This document shows, one piece after another, positions 35,456 through 48,720 of a stretch of DNA of 64,000 nucleotides. A program made the translations under genes and the position numbers. The notes below the pieces were generated by a model. It saw only the letters and a list, made by a program, of their open reading frames with translations. It had not been told where the DNA came from and did not search any database. The stretch comes from Sphagnum magellanicum (Eukaryota > Streptophyta > Sphagnopsida > Sphagnales > Sphagnaceae): assembly GCA_021904315.1 (NCBI GenBank), contig CM038912.1, forward strand, positions 25,332,949-25,396,948, written 5' to 3'. Positions within the stretch are counted from its first letter, which is position 1. Every line of letters starts with the position of its first letter.

Positions 35456-35890
35456 TAAATCTTATTGTGGGACTATAGACCAAAAAATAGGGATAAGATC
35501 AAAATTATGTATGTTTCTCACATTGTTCTTATCCAATGAAGGTGTTTTCAAAAGTTAGAAACATTTACTTATATATATTAATCAAAAAAGGTAAAAATAA
35601 ATAAATTTTAAATTTGCATATCACATGACTCCGCATGTGATTCAATATGCACATTAATATGACAAAAACTTTTCACATGAATTATCATGTGTGGGAACAT
35701 GCACATTAATGTGGCAAAAAAAAATTTCACGTGAATTATCATGTATGAATCAATACACATTAATTAAAACTATGATCAAACCATAATTAAATTATAAAAT
35801 TCATTCACCAAGTAAATTATCAAATTTAATTATTAAGTAATTACATAAATAATATATAATTAAGTTATTTCAAAAACAACTTTAATTCAA
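35456..35890 (-). mobile_element. LTR-like sequence, inverted relative of 11687-12262
   Basis: The reverse complement aligns with the insertion at 11687-12262, sharing TTTTGATT..TATATAAG, then AACACCTTCA..., AACAATGT and AAACATACATAATTT. It also has its own 51-bp tandem duplication (units at 35651 and 35702). The hairpin after the TATA-like box has decayed here. A 7-bp inverted repeat TCACATG/CATGTGA lies at 35622-35641. The ends are not resolved. Confidence 0.5.
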
Positions 35891-36418
35891 AACTATTGAC
35901 GTCCAAGTGAAAGGCTTGTTAACCTTCTACCATAGAACTTGACTTGAGTTTGACTTGGGGTGTCAATGGCTTGTTGGTCAAGTCTATTATTATGTTTCAA
36001 TGTAAATAAATATTGAAATTTTTTCCATGAAATAAAGAAATATTAATTCCACATTGGGTTATTTTGCCAAATTGATTTTTGTTGTTTGGTAATTTTACTT
36101 TGCCAAGTTGCAAGGTCAATTTTGATTAATTTTCAAATATATTATAAATCCACATCCCCAAGTTGTCAAATTACATTATTATTTTGTTATCTTGTCAAAT
36201 TGTGAAGTCCAAATCATCCTATGGATTGCCCAAAATAGTTTCAAATTACCCACAAGTTTTAAATTTTCTGGGTTGTCTAGGATATGAAGGTTTTTTCTTG
36301 CTTACCCAAACTTTCGTGCCAAAAAATGAAATTGCCCCCAAAAATTGCATTTTTTCCACATGGTTGCCTAGGGCTCTATTTTCCCCACCTTTTTTCCCAT
36401 GTTTTTTTTTCCTTCATA
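35865..36418. repeat. Palindrome P2, left arm
   Basis: Aligns with P1 27330-27815 (shared TTGACTTGGGGTGTC, CAAGTTGCAAGGT, CCTATGGATTGCCC and GCCTAGGGCTCT). It is interrupted at 36418 by the CACTA element and continues at 39746. Confidence 0.75.
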
Positions 36419-39400
36419 CACTAGAAGAAAAACATATATTTTCAATTAGTCTTTATGACTAAATTTTAATTATAAGCAACATTTGCAACTAAAATCTCAT
36501 TAGTTGTTTTGGACAAGTCACATGTGATATTAATCATACATGGCAAGGGGTATTGGATGAAAGAAAAGTCAACAAATATAAGTTCATCATTTGACTTCAT
36601 CATATATATATTGTCACATGTAAGTAAAATGCAATTATTTTGGTCACAACTAAGGGCAAATGATGTGATGCCATGTGTCCCAATATTTAATTATTTAAAA
36701 TATAATAATAATAATAATAATATTGAAATAATCTAAGACGTTCAATTCAAATGTTTGGATGATATTATATTATGACATGTGGCTCAATGTAAATATGCCA
36801 CATGGCATTTAAAAATGAATTGAATACAAAATATTAATATAGGGTTGTAGGTGCATAAATAGGTGCTTACAAACCTACACTACATACTTATATACCTACT
36901 TAAATAAAAAGGTAGGTACATAGGTCAACTTAGGAGGGTAGGTCCAACAAAGTACCTACTTAACTAAGTAAAAAAATAGGTTGGGAAGGTACGTAGGTTA
37001 AAATTGTGCATAATTTGTATATTTGTTTTGGGTTAAACTTTTTGATTGGTTCATCCCATATCCACAAATTTTGTGATGTCAAATTGCATTACCATACCCT
37101 TTGTTTATATAATGTTCAAAATATGAATTAAGAACAAACAATATGGGATAAATTTTGAAGTTGCAATTTTTTCACAAATAAACCTACAACTCTTTTTGCT
37201 TTTATTTTTTAAATTTTAAAATAATTCAAATACATGCCTCATTAGATAATTCAATAATCATTTAATTCATAATGAGTAAATTTAAAATATATTTAAAATA
37301 TGAACTATACATTACAAATATTAAGTATTCATTATTAATTACTTAAATAACTAATAACTTTTAATATATAGCTAACTAACTATCTAATTATCCACAAGTT
37401 GTCATTACATAATTCATAGATAAATAAATAATTAAAATGTTTTAAAATATTTTATTACTTTTAAAAATCTGTTCGAATCCTAGAAAATATAATAAATGTA
37501 AAATTAACATCATTACTGTAATTGAAAAAAATTACATATTTATTTTCAAATTATAAATGAGCTAACAATTATTATTTTTTAAGAAATCCTATATGATTTT
37601 TCAAATTTTAATATTAAATTAATTACATTAAATTCTATATATTTACATTTATTATTGGAATTTTTTTCGTTGGTCAAGTAGATGTTTTTTTCTATTGGTA
37701 ATTATTAACTATCAATACAATAATTTGCTGAACATAAAATTAATTTCTTTAATTACTATAAATTTACTATAAAAATGTTAATCATAGCTAAGTAATTCCA
37801 GAATTTAAAATTTAAAAAATTAAATTACTGTATAATAAACCCTGAAATTACAATCACTACAATTTATATTTATTTGAATTACATTATACTTTTTCCAAAA
37901 TTTTAATTCAGATTTAAAGTTATAACTTACAAATTGTTAATAATTATGTTCAATTAGAAAATGATTATGGATATACTATAATTAATACTTATTTGAATCA
38001 ATAATAATGATTTAAAGTAATGTAACATTAATTACATTAATTGGTTTCTTTTACTCTAAGAATATAATTTACATATTATAAAAATCTATGTTCTAACAAT
38101 AATTATTGAGTCAAACTTATAATTAATAAATATAGTCATTTATAATTATTTATAAAAGTGGTTTATATTGAATAACACTAGAAGAAAAGGTTTTAAAACT
38201 CAATCAATAATTTTCTGAATTGAAATAATAATTTTTGATTCCAAAATAATGATTCAGAGTTCAAATATCAATTTTTAGATCAAATAATTGTTTTGAATTT
38301 AAATAACAATTTCAGATTCAAATAACAATATTCAAAATTGAAATGTCCATTTCAAGAGTCAATTAATAATTTTCTAACTTGATATATTAATTCTGAGAAT
38401 TCAAAATAATGATTCAAATTTTATAATTGAAATATTGAATTTCAGATTTGAAAATATTAATTTAGAATTCAAAAATCAATTTCTAGATCAAATAAGCTTT
38501 TTGAGTTTAAATTAAGAATTTCATATTGAAATAAATTTTTAAAATTTTTAAATAAAATTTTAACTACATGGAATAGCAATTTTCAGATTCAAATATTATT
38601 TTAAAATTGAAATATTTTTATTAACAATTTGAAATATAAATTTTCACATCAAGAGATTGTTTTAAAAAAATTTAAATTCTAAAATTGAGAATGAAATATC
38701 CATTTTTAGATTCAAATAGTTTGTTTGGAAATTCAAATATCTAAAAAAAGAATTCCAATCATGTTTTTTAGGATTAAAATCTCAAATTTCCAATTCAAAT
38801 AATTTTTTTAAAGTCAATAACTCAAAAAAGAATTTCACTAGCCATTTTCAGGATTAAAACATTGATTTGAATGCTTAAATAGAAATTTCATAATTGGAAA
38901 TATATTTCAGACTCAAACATATATTTTAAAATACAATTAATGATTTTAAGAATTCATATTAAAAACTTGAAATTCAAATAATGTTTTTTATAATTTCAAG
39001 GAACCTTTTAAAAAATTAAATATTATTTTTAGGATCAAAATAAGAATTTTCAGATGGAAAGATAATTCTCAATGTTGAAATTAAGAATTTTTAGAACTGA
39101 AATATCAATTTTCAGTTTGAATATCAAAATTTAGAGGTGGAATATTGATTTTTATATTCAAAAAATATGTTTCAAAATTGGAATAACAATTTCTAGACTC
39201 AAATAATGATTTTTAATTTAATTAAAGTACTTTAGAATGGAACTAAAAAATTTCAGATTCACATAACAATTTAAAAATTTTCAATTTCAATTTTTAGATT
39301 CAAATACAATTTTCAGATTTGAATAACAAATTTCAGAGGTCAAAGATTAATTTTTAGAGTCATTACATGAACAATATACATACATATGCATAGTAAATAT

Positions 39401-39748
39401 ACACATAAATATATATTTATGTTATATAACATACCATAAATATAATTTTAAAGCTTACATAAAAATACATTTTGAAGTCACTGTAGAATACCTTTAGGAT
39501 ACAATTAATTTGGTGAATATTGTAACTAATGGGACATGTCAACTTATTAATGGATAAAAATAAATTTAAAAACCATGTGACCAATAGGATGAAGTTCCAA
39601 TAGTTGCAACTTAGTTGTAAGAATGAACATAATAATTGAAATTTGATTTTACAATTACAAATACTCCCAAACCTAGTCACAAATGACTACAAGTTGCATG
39701 TGGCTGCAACTGGAATAGTTACATTTTGGTTTATTTTTACTAGTGATA
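36416..39748. mobile_element. Non-autonomous CACTA (En/Spm-type) element
   Basis: A 3327-bp element (36419-39745) begins CACTAGAAGAAAA and ends in the complement of CACTAGTAAAAA, flanked by the 3-bp duplication ATA on both sides. The empty site in P1 (about 27815) lacks it. No transposase frame is present. The left subterminal part (36841-37010) is crowded with GTAGGT/ACCTAC words, and the right part (38176-39360) is a long array of degenerate AATTCAAAT.ACAATTTTCAGA repeats, both typical of CACTA subterminal regions. A second 5'-like end, CACTAGAAGAAAAGG at 38176, suggests one element nested in another or an internal rearrangement. A 5'-truncated relative is at 55170-56665. Confidence 0.85.
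38176..39360. repeat. Degenerate subterminal repeat array of the CACTA element
   Basis: About 1.2 kb of irregular AT-rich units of roughly 20-30 bases combining TTCAAAT, AACAATTTTCAGA and AATTGAAAT in both orientations. The related array at 55295-56290 preserves the order of many units, so they share ancestry. CACTA transposases bind subterminal repeats, so this may be the binding region. That role is inferred from family knowledge. Confidence 0.65.
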
Positions 39749-40620
39749 AATTTTATAACTTGTTGGGTCTTTGAACCTTGAAAGGAATTGTTTCAAAATC
39801 AAAACTACCTTCAAATTTTTTTTTTGAACATATTGAGCACAAATCAAAAGGTTCTAATTTTCAAATTCATGTTTTTAAATCCATTTTTGTGATTGATGTG
39901 GATTTGATGCCATTTTAATGGGATGAAAGTCAATCCATGAAAACTCATCAAATCTCAAGGTGAAATAAGGATTGTCCAAGAAATCTAATCTATCAATATA
40001 TTTCATTCATGAAATGTAATTTATTTACGATGAAATAAAATGTATCTATTGTATTATTCTTGGATGGATTTTATTTCATTGTGAGATTTCAAGAAATTTT
40101 CATGGATGGACTTCCATCCCATGAAGAATGGTTTGAATCCACATCACTCATAAAAATGAATTAAAAAAAAAAAAGAAATTTCAAATCAAAACCTTTCAAT
40201 TTGTTTTCAATATGTTCAAAACATAATTTAAAAGGTGATTTGAATTTTGAAAGTGTTTTTCTCAAGGTTCAAGGACCCATTGAGTAAAAGAAAATCAATG
40301 AAGAGGTAAATTAAAGGGGGTAGGGGGAGTGAGGCATAAGAGACATCTAGAAAAAACAAAAATAAAATTATAAGTAATTTGATTTTTAGGTCAAAAGTTG
40401 GGGCAACCTAGAAAAATTTGAAAGCTTTGAACAATTGAAAAGCTCTTAAATTTGTGGGCAACTTGAAGTTGATTAGAGCAATACATAAACTGAATTAGAT
40501 TCAAGAATTTGTTGAAATAACAATGTAGACTTAGCAATTTGAAAATGCAGATTGTCAATAATAACTTGAGAATTGGGGAATGTTGACCTCGCAAGCTAAA
40601 AAAAAAACATTGGTTGTAGC
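39746..40620. repeat. Palindrome P2, centre and right arm
   Basis: Continues P2 after the CACTA element. The left-arm remainder is ATAACTTGTTGGGTCTTTGA onwards, the centre is near 40045, and the right arm is homologous to P1 28090-28660. It pairs with 35865-36418 once the CACTA element is ignored. Confidence 0.75.
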
Positions 40621-41879
40621 CAACTTCTATACACCATAGGTGTTAATGTAACCTAAAATGAAATATTGATGGTTGAAGGATGAAGAAAACAAAAGTGCCA
40701 TCTGTTTTGTCTGGTCATTATCAATAGGAGGTCGAATGAACAATAAAATGAATTAGGTTTCTTTTTTTCAACATAGTTTGTTTGTTGTGTTAATATTTTG
40801 CAAGTTTCAACAACAATGGCAATGTTGACGAATGGTGACATGGCTTTTACTACGTTGTCAAATTTTCATGTGTGATGTGCTTGGTTGATGTTTATTTCTT
40901 GAGGAATTTTGCTCTTGATGGAGAAGGAAAATGGAAGAATGGTGATTTGTTAAGCGGATTTTAGTGAGGCATGTTGGGAGAGCTATAACAATGATTTAAA
41001 GCATGGTTGTGGAACTATCTAGCAAAATCTTCAAAGTATATAGTCAAAATAAGTTTTTTTTCTTTCTATGTTTTATATTTAATGAGGATGGTGTGTGAGG
41101 AGGATGTTCATTCATTCTCTATTATCATTATGTTCAAATTCTCCAAAATCTCCATTGCACATGAAGAAACAAAATAGGGTGCAAAATTAACTAAATCATT
41201 TGAATGCATGGTAATGAGATCCATATGGAGATGATGATTATTATTAAGAGATTTCAAGGAGTAGGTTTGGAATGGTTTAGTATACTTGAGGAATTAGGGT
41301 AGTTTTGTGAGGTTATAGAAGGATGTTTGTAGAAAGGAGTGAGTATTTATATGCATAGGCACTTCAAGTGAATTTTTGTTTCTTTGAGATATCATGTGTG
41401 AACTAATAATATGAATTTTGCAAATTTGAGTTTTCAAGGAATGATTTCCCATCTGTCAAGGCTTGGCTTTTAGGATGTGGGAATTCGAAAGAACATATTG
41501 TTTAATTTGTGATTTCTATAGGGCTTGGGTTATAGGATGTTGAGTTGAGATGCCACGAAGGAAATCATGATAACTCAAGCAAACAAATTCGAAAATCTGA
41601 AGTGATTTAATCCAACTATAAACCAATAGGAAATGTAGATTTGTGTGATTATATCGTTCAAGGTTACTAATAATGCTAGCAACATGGATTATTACTCAAT
41701 AAAAAAATGATTTGAGATTTTTTATTTTTGTAATGTGAAATCAGAAACTCTTTGTATGTTGTCAAGTTTTTGGTTACAATGGCTCCTAGAAATGATCTTT
41801 ATAATTCCTTACACCACAACAATTTGAAATATTCAAATTGGGGTTGACACTAAATTTTTTTGTGGCAAATTCTCGCCAT
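40621..41879. repeat. Spacer between P2 and inverted arm M
   Basis: Homologous to 28681-29944 and 57596-58854. No conserved reading frame. Confidence 0.65.
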
Positions 41880-43472
41880 TTTGTAAGAAATATTTTTTTA
41901 AAAAATATTTTCTCACAAATTCATCAAATTTTTTTAAAAAATGCAAAAAAACCATAAAATTTTCAAAAAATGCAACAAAAATGACAACTATTGCCTATAA
42001 TTTGAAAATGTGTTTAAAAGTTTTTATTTTCATATTTTGAATTTTGCCAAACTTGGGTAAACACAATTATGGACTATCACCACTTGAGCATCATCACAAA
42101 ATTGAAAAAAAAAAACAATGGTTGCCATACCACATTTCCTTCAATATTATAATTATCTCAGCAAAAGGTGCCAATTATTAATAGCATGTGTTGTATGTAA
42201 GTCTTAAGGCAACTATTAGTAATCTTACTATGACTGGGTAAATTTTCAAAGTGTGAAACCCAAATTTGTTGACTCCTTGATCTTTTGCCAAGCTAAACCT
42301 ATTCAATCATAGATGATCATGAGAACGGATTTGTCTCTGGGGTTGGGGGGATTTCGAGCTCAATTGTCCTTGATTTAGCTTGAACTGCAACTCAATCTCC
42401 ACATCTTAGTCTCCTTGGTCCAACTCCAACCTCAATTGGAAATGAACAATATGCACCACCAGGTTAGCCTCCAACTTCACTTATCTCCAACTCAACCTCT
42501 TGGTTTGACTACAATAGCAAGTCCATGTGAAGCACACCATAGTTCCACATCCACTCTTAGTCTGCCTTTGTTAAGAAAACATATTCAGCAAGTATGGCAC
42601 CTATGAAATACAGCAGCAACGTCGGTGTTGGATAGGTGATATTGGACTGTGTTGGGCTGGTGGTTCATCAGGTGGGTCTGGTCTGCCCACAAAACCAAAA
42701 TCGTAAACAGGATCTGGGCATCATTTTACAGTGTAGTTGAAAGATGTCAGGTTAGATGATGTAAAATGTGTATACACTCTATTAGCAGGGTTTCATGTTA
42801 TATCCCTTTTGGGTCCAAGGGAATTTAAAGCCCTAGCTTTTGGGTCTAATATGGGACTAGAAAGGTCAAGTAATTAGTTTTGTATGCTGAACTCTCGTTG
42901 AATTGGAACTGGAATCACAAACTCTGGAAATAACCTTTAAGCAAGCAACAACCTATGATCTTGACGAAGTGTTCTCCCAATCGAAAAGTCAAGAAGGAAG
43001 GACTTACATGGGTAATAGTAAAGTGGTTCCTCAGGCGGGTCTCGTCTGCCCACATAACCTAAAGCTGGGCATCAGTTTACAGTGTAGTTGAAAGATGTCA
43101 GATTAGATGATGTAAAATGTGTATACACTCTATTAGCATGGTTTAATGTTATATCCCTTTTGGGTCCAAGGGAATTTAAAGCCCTAGCTTTTGGGTCTAA
43201 TATGGGACTAGAAAGGTCAAGTAATTAGGTTTGGATGCTGAACTCTCATTGAATTGGAACTGGAATCACAAACTCTGGAAATAACCTTTAAGCAAGCAAC
43301 AAACTATGATCTTGACGAAGTGTTCTCCCAATGGAAAAGTCAAGAAGGAAGGACTTATATGTTGTGTAACATAGTAATAAGACCTATCCTCCAATGCTTA
43401 TAAGTGTATCAGAAAGGAAACTGTGAACAATCCTTAGGAAAACTATTAATGCGTTGACAAACTTTGCTTACG
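41880..43472 (-). repeat. Arm repeat M, inverted copy beside P2
   Basis: Reverse complement of M. It contains an extra tandem duplication of about 350 bp: 42663-43012 is repeated at about 43024-43366, with both units starting near GGTTC.TC.GG.GGGTCT and ending at AGGACTTA. The other inverted copies have a single unit. Confidence 0.82.
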
Positions 43473-44099
43473 TGGTGGACTGATAAGCTTGGTGTGGATG
43501 GTTAGTTCTTTGACAACCCGCAAGTGCAGTGTGGATTCATTTTGGATATTGTAGTCCACCAGAGCCCGCCCATCCTCCAACCGCTCGTCATTGAAAAACA
43601 ACAGTTGCTGAGCAGGAAGGATGCCTTCAAACTCCTGGATCTTAGCCTTGATATCAGCGATAGTATCAGAGCTCTCCACCTCAAGCCTGATGACAATATT
43701 GGCCATCCAGTTCTCAACGGAGATCTGCATAATGAAAACGCTTCTAAGAAAAAACACTTCAAACCAATTTGTGCCAGGAAACAAAGCCAGGAATGAAAGG
43801 GGCAAAACAAATTAACGCTCATTGCAAGAGCAGGGTATTTTTCCCAATTTTGTGAGGTGGGTGGACTTGCAACCCTCAACAAGAGGAAAAAGACAAATTT
43901 GGCTGGAAACATTTTAGAACCCTTGCTTAGTTTTGGTGAGCTCTAGGAATCTAGAGTCTAAATAGGGAAATTTCAGACTTTTTTCCCTCAAAATATGGCG
44001 ACTTTGGCCTATTTTTTTCTTTAAAAATTCTTTGTATTCTTTAGACAAGACTTTCTTTTTTTTGGCCATGCTTGGAAATTTCACCACCAAAGAAAACAC
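43446..44099 (-). pseudogene. Ubiquitin pseudogene with upstream ORF, copy 2
   Basis: On the minus strand a ubiquitin domain runs unbroken from Met at 43730 ([18 protein letters not shown]) to STLHL at 43521, about 70 residues with one extra residue in the first turn. Ubiquitin Lys6, Lys11, Lys33, Lys48 and Lys63 are all replaced (Lys63 by Asn), Arg42 is Leu and Ile44 is Phe. The LRLRGG tail is absent; the frame continues RVVKELTIH to a stop at 43446. Upstream, 44099-43914 reads MFSLVVKFPSMAKKKKVLSK and then IGQSRHI, matching the upstream ORF of copy 1, but stops separate it from the ubiquitin. So the domain may fold but could not be conjugated normally. Expression is unknown. Confidence 0.85.
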
Positions 44100-44137
44100 T
44101 GCAGCGGCTAGAAGGAGCTAGAGCAGGGCAATTAAAG

Positions 44138-47059
44138 TAAGCAGCTCTGATTCTTCATCCGCCGCTTATTCTCTCTCACTGGGGAAGTCTTTTCCTCAAT
44201 ATCTGCCTGTTCACCCCAGTTTTCTGACCGTTTCTGGCTTTCTATCCAGTGGCAGGGAAGTGTCGGCAATCATGAAATATATCAATGGTCTTAAATTCCA
44301 TGAGTACATTACAATTTCTTATGGAATTTTTTGGCATTTTTTCTGCATACCCGTGACTGCAAATTCACCTGCATGTCATTCTCTACATGACAATTCGGCA
44401 CAATATCAACACAGGGACAACATTGAAAAAAAAGGTAAGAAATAGTAACCATTATATAAAAAGGTATGACTGTACAGGTGTAGGGGGCCCAATACAACCC
44501 CCCCACCTCCTCCATTCAGGCCCCTCTCTGGTAAGTTGTCCAGAAATACAATCTATAACTTTATTTCACCCATGAAATGTAGTTTATTGACAATTTTATT
44601 TTTTTGCATTGAAAGCCATCCAAATTTCATGGATGATACACGTGCATAAAATATCATGGATTTCTAAATGGGGGGGGGGGGGGGGAGTTCATGCATGAAA
44701 TTAGGGTTGCCGAAAGGGATACACCTTTGCTATGGACATTTATGATGTCAAGGCCTTCAACATATGAGCCAAACGTCCCTTTACATACTTCTTGAAAAGA
44801 AAATAGGGGTTGTGCCAAGGAAGTTTAGCACACAGAGATCAAGTTCAAGGATTTGAATTCACATGTGACATTTACACTTCATGGATGAAATAAAATTATA
44901 AACTGTATTTCTTGTAGGAACTTTATTTCATCCCATTTCATGAATTTTCATGGATGGACTTCCATCCCATTAGGATAGCTTCAAATGCACATCAAGCACA
45001 AAAATGGGTTTTAAAAAAATGACAATTCAAAGTTGAAATCAGAGTCGGGCAGTTCTCATGAATGGGGCTGATTTTCATGTTGATTAGGAGCCTGGCTCTC
45101 TCAATCAGAATTGATGATTCTAGTTTATGTGAGAACTAGAATCGCCTCAGGCATGGTGGTTATGGGATGGACAACCCGGTCGCATTCTCAAGAAGCCCAT
45201 TCTGACCCGATTAGGGGATTAAAATCCATGTAAGAAGAAAACACACATAGGCTGTATAAATTGAGAATTTAATCCCAAGAGATCCTTTAGGTCAAAGGTT
45301 ACATCATTAGTTATATTAAATGCTTCCACATTGAACGTGTTCAAATCCTCTCTTCCACCAGTCAGTTCACTGTTGTGGAGGCCAAATCACCATTCTATTG
45401 GAGTGAATTGGTCTGGAGGTTCTCACATGTAGCTGGGCACCTTCAATATGAGAACCTCATTTTGAACAACCCCAATTGAACTTCAAGAACCTCATACATT
45501 CGACCCCACATGAGCTTCACTATGAGTCATGAGATCCTCTTGACACCTGCAAGAACTCAACTCTTGCAAGGTCAAAAGTGAGAGTTCTGAATCCCAAAGT
45601 TGTTGTTATGCTTGGTTCAACACTACGATCAAAACACACAAGAGAAATGTTTGCGACCTTGTGAGTCCCAATGTTTTTCTTTTTTTGGGTCAATTTTATG
45701 ATGTATCCAAAGTGGCTATGGTCTACAGCAAGATTTAACCAAATATGGCTAGAAGCTAAATATGAAGGTAAAATTTGGTGAACATATCCTTCTTTTTTTT
45801 GACTACCTACCTGAACTGTATGAAGAGATTTGGTGATTTTCTTAATTTTTGGTCAAAATTTAACAAATGAAAATCTCAAAAAAAGAAGATTTTAGGACTT
45901 TTAATTTTTTCCCTTGTTCCCATCATGTTCCCAATGTGCACCCCAAGGTGTTCTCAATAGCACCTTGGTTTTATTCCATATGGTTTTCCCCAAAGTTCAA
46001 CTCCCATGTGTATAACCTGAAAAGGTGGGCTAGAGGGGAATACATTTTTCTCTATTTTGCAACTGGGGTCCCATTTGCTTATCTATATGGAACACTTAAT
46101 TTGACTTTGCATTTTTAAAATATTTGTTTTCCATGATTCTGCAAACTATGGTTCTTGCTAGGAAGAAGATCAACAATTTACCAAAGCAACTAGATATGAT
46201 TGGCACATTGTCACAACATTAGTTGGAAGTTACTAGGAATGGGAATGCACTATCAATTGATGCATCATTGGTATGGCATTTCATTTCTATTAGGCCTTGT
46301 TGCTTCAGTCATCAATGCTTGAGGTTATGTGCCCAAATACCTCAAGTATCCATTTTGAGCATAGTTTCAAGTTATGTATTTTTCAAAGTTTAGCAATTAG
46401 GATAGATTCAAGTGCACATCACTCACAAAAATGGACTTTTAAAAAAAAACATGAAATTTGAAGTCAAACCTTATCAATTTGTTCGGAATATCATTATTTT
46501 CAAAGATAATTTTGGGGGTAAATTTCAATTTTGAAAGGGCTCCTCTCGAGCTTCAAAGATTCATCAAGTCAAAAATGAAAAAAAAAACAATGAAGAGAAA
46601 GAGGAGGTAAAAAAGAGGGAGGAGCTCTAGGCAGCCTGTGGAAAAAAACAGAAATCACAGGGGCAGTGTGATTTTCTGCAGCCCAACAAAAGCAGATGAG
46701 AAAGAACATTCAGACCTCAGACAGCCCAGAAATTTTTAATAATTTTGTGAGCAGCTTGAAGCACATTCGGGCAGTCCATAGGGTAGAGTGGACTGGGCAA
46801 TTTGGCAAAATAGAAAAATAGAATTGTGGAATTGGCAAGTTGTGAATGCAGACCGACAACGTGAGTATTCAGCAATCTCACCTCACAATTTGGCAAAGTG
46901 GAGAGGGGAAACATCAAAAGTAAACTTGGCAAAAAAGGGAAATAGCATGTGAACTTCACATTTATATATTCCCTAGAGAGAAAATTATCTATACTTTTGA
47001 GGCAAGAAAGAGTGGTTCAACTCTGCACCTGTGGGATGAGCGTCTTTGTGAATCGAGTT
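44138..47059 (+). repeat. Spacer repeat unit U, copy 4
   Basis: Matches Block A 1-2941. It differs by a longer G run at 44670-44685, a loss of about 27 bp near 46395 and scattered substitutions. No gene. Confidence 0.85.
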
Positions 47060-48720
47060 AGCAAAATTTCGTCAGCACATTAATAGCTTTCCTAAGGACT
47101 GTTCACATTTTCCTTTCTAATACACTTGATATTGGAGGATAGGTCTTATTACTATGTCACACAATGTCTAAGTCCTTCATACTTGACTTTTCAATTGGCA
47201 AGAACACTTCATCAAGACCATAGTTTGTTCCCTGCTTGAACGGCTGTTTTCAGAGTTTATGATTCCAGTTGCAATTCAAGGAGAATTCAGCATACAATCG
47301 TAATTAGTTGACATTTCTAGGCCCACATTAGACCCAAAAGCTATTGCTTTACAGTGCCTTGGACCCCAAAGGGATACGACATTAAACCCTGCTAATAAAG
47401 TGCATACACATTTTATATCATGTAACCTGTCTTCCAACTACCCTATGAAAGGATTCAAAGGTTACTTGGCGAGATCAGACCCACCGGAAGAGCCACTAGT
47501 GCAGCCTAGAGCAATAGGGAGATCAGAACCACGGAAGGAGCCACCAATGCAGAGTGCAGCAACAGGGAGATCAGACCCATCAGAGGAGCCACCAGTGCAG
47601 AATGCAGCAACAGGGAGATCAGACCCACCGAAGGAGCCACCAGAGTAGCATAGTCAATACCATCTGTTCAGCACCGACGTTGCTGCTGTATTTCATAGCT
47701 GCCATACTAGGGATTTACATTGTCTTGGACCCAAAAATGATACAACATTAAACTCTACTAACAAAGTGCAAACACATTTTTTATCATGTAACATTCATTC
47801 AACTACACTATGAAATGATGCCTAGGTCAAGTGCTGTTTTCAGACCCACTGGAGGACCCACCAGAACAACAGAGTCCAAGACCACCTATTCAGCGCTGAC
47901 ATTGCTGCTGTATTTCATAGCTGCCATACTGGCTGAACATCTCTCAACAGGTTGAGTTGGAGGCTGAACTGCAGGTGCATATGACTCATTTACAAATGAG
48001 GTTGGAGTTGGACCACGGAGGTGGTGTGGAGACTCACTTGCAGTTGGGCTAAATCATGCACAATTGAGGTCGAAGTCCCCCCAACCCTAGAGATAGATCC
48101 TTTTTCATCTGGGATGTAATCGGTTTTGCTTGGCAGAAACCCCAAGAAGTGAACAAATTTGGGGTTCACGCTTTCAAAACTAACCCAGTCATAGTAAGAT
48201 TAGTAATAGTGGCCTTAAGACACATGCTATTAATAATTGGCACCTTTTGCTGAGATAATCATAACGTTGAAGGAAAAATGTGGTATGGCAACCAGTGTTA
48301 TTTTTTTTCAATTTTGTGATGCTGCTCAAGTGGGGATAGTCCATAACCTTATTTAGCCAAGTTTGGCAAAATTCAAAATATGAAAATATAAAACTTAAGT
48401 ACCCTTCATATTGTGGGCAATTGTGGTGATTTTTCTGGAATTTTTAGAAATTTTTGTGGTTTTTGGGTCATTTTTTTCAAAACAATTAATGGATTTGTGA
48501 CAAAATATTCTTTAAATAAATATTTCTCATAAAATGCTCTTCCAATCTAGCATGAAAACCTCAAATACAAGTCCCTAAAATACCACTGTATTTTCAAGCC
48601 AAGACCAGTTTGCAATAGTTGTCTATCACTCAAATGCCTATGGTTTTCCTAATACAACTGTTTAGAAAATAATAATGTCATGCCATCCGTGAGATGAAGT
48701 CTTTTCACATTTGTCTTAGC
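47060..48720 (+). repeat. Arm repeat M, forward copy in Block B
   Basis: As in Block A. The 48-bp minisatellite is at 47472-47646 with the same number of units. There is no 70-bp tandem duplication, and about 70 bp are missing after ATCTCTCAACA near 47949. Together with 41880-43472 it forms a 1.6 kb inverted pair flanking ubiquitin(-) and U. Confidence 0.8.
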
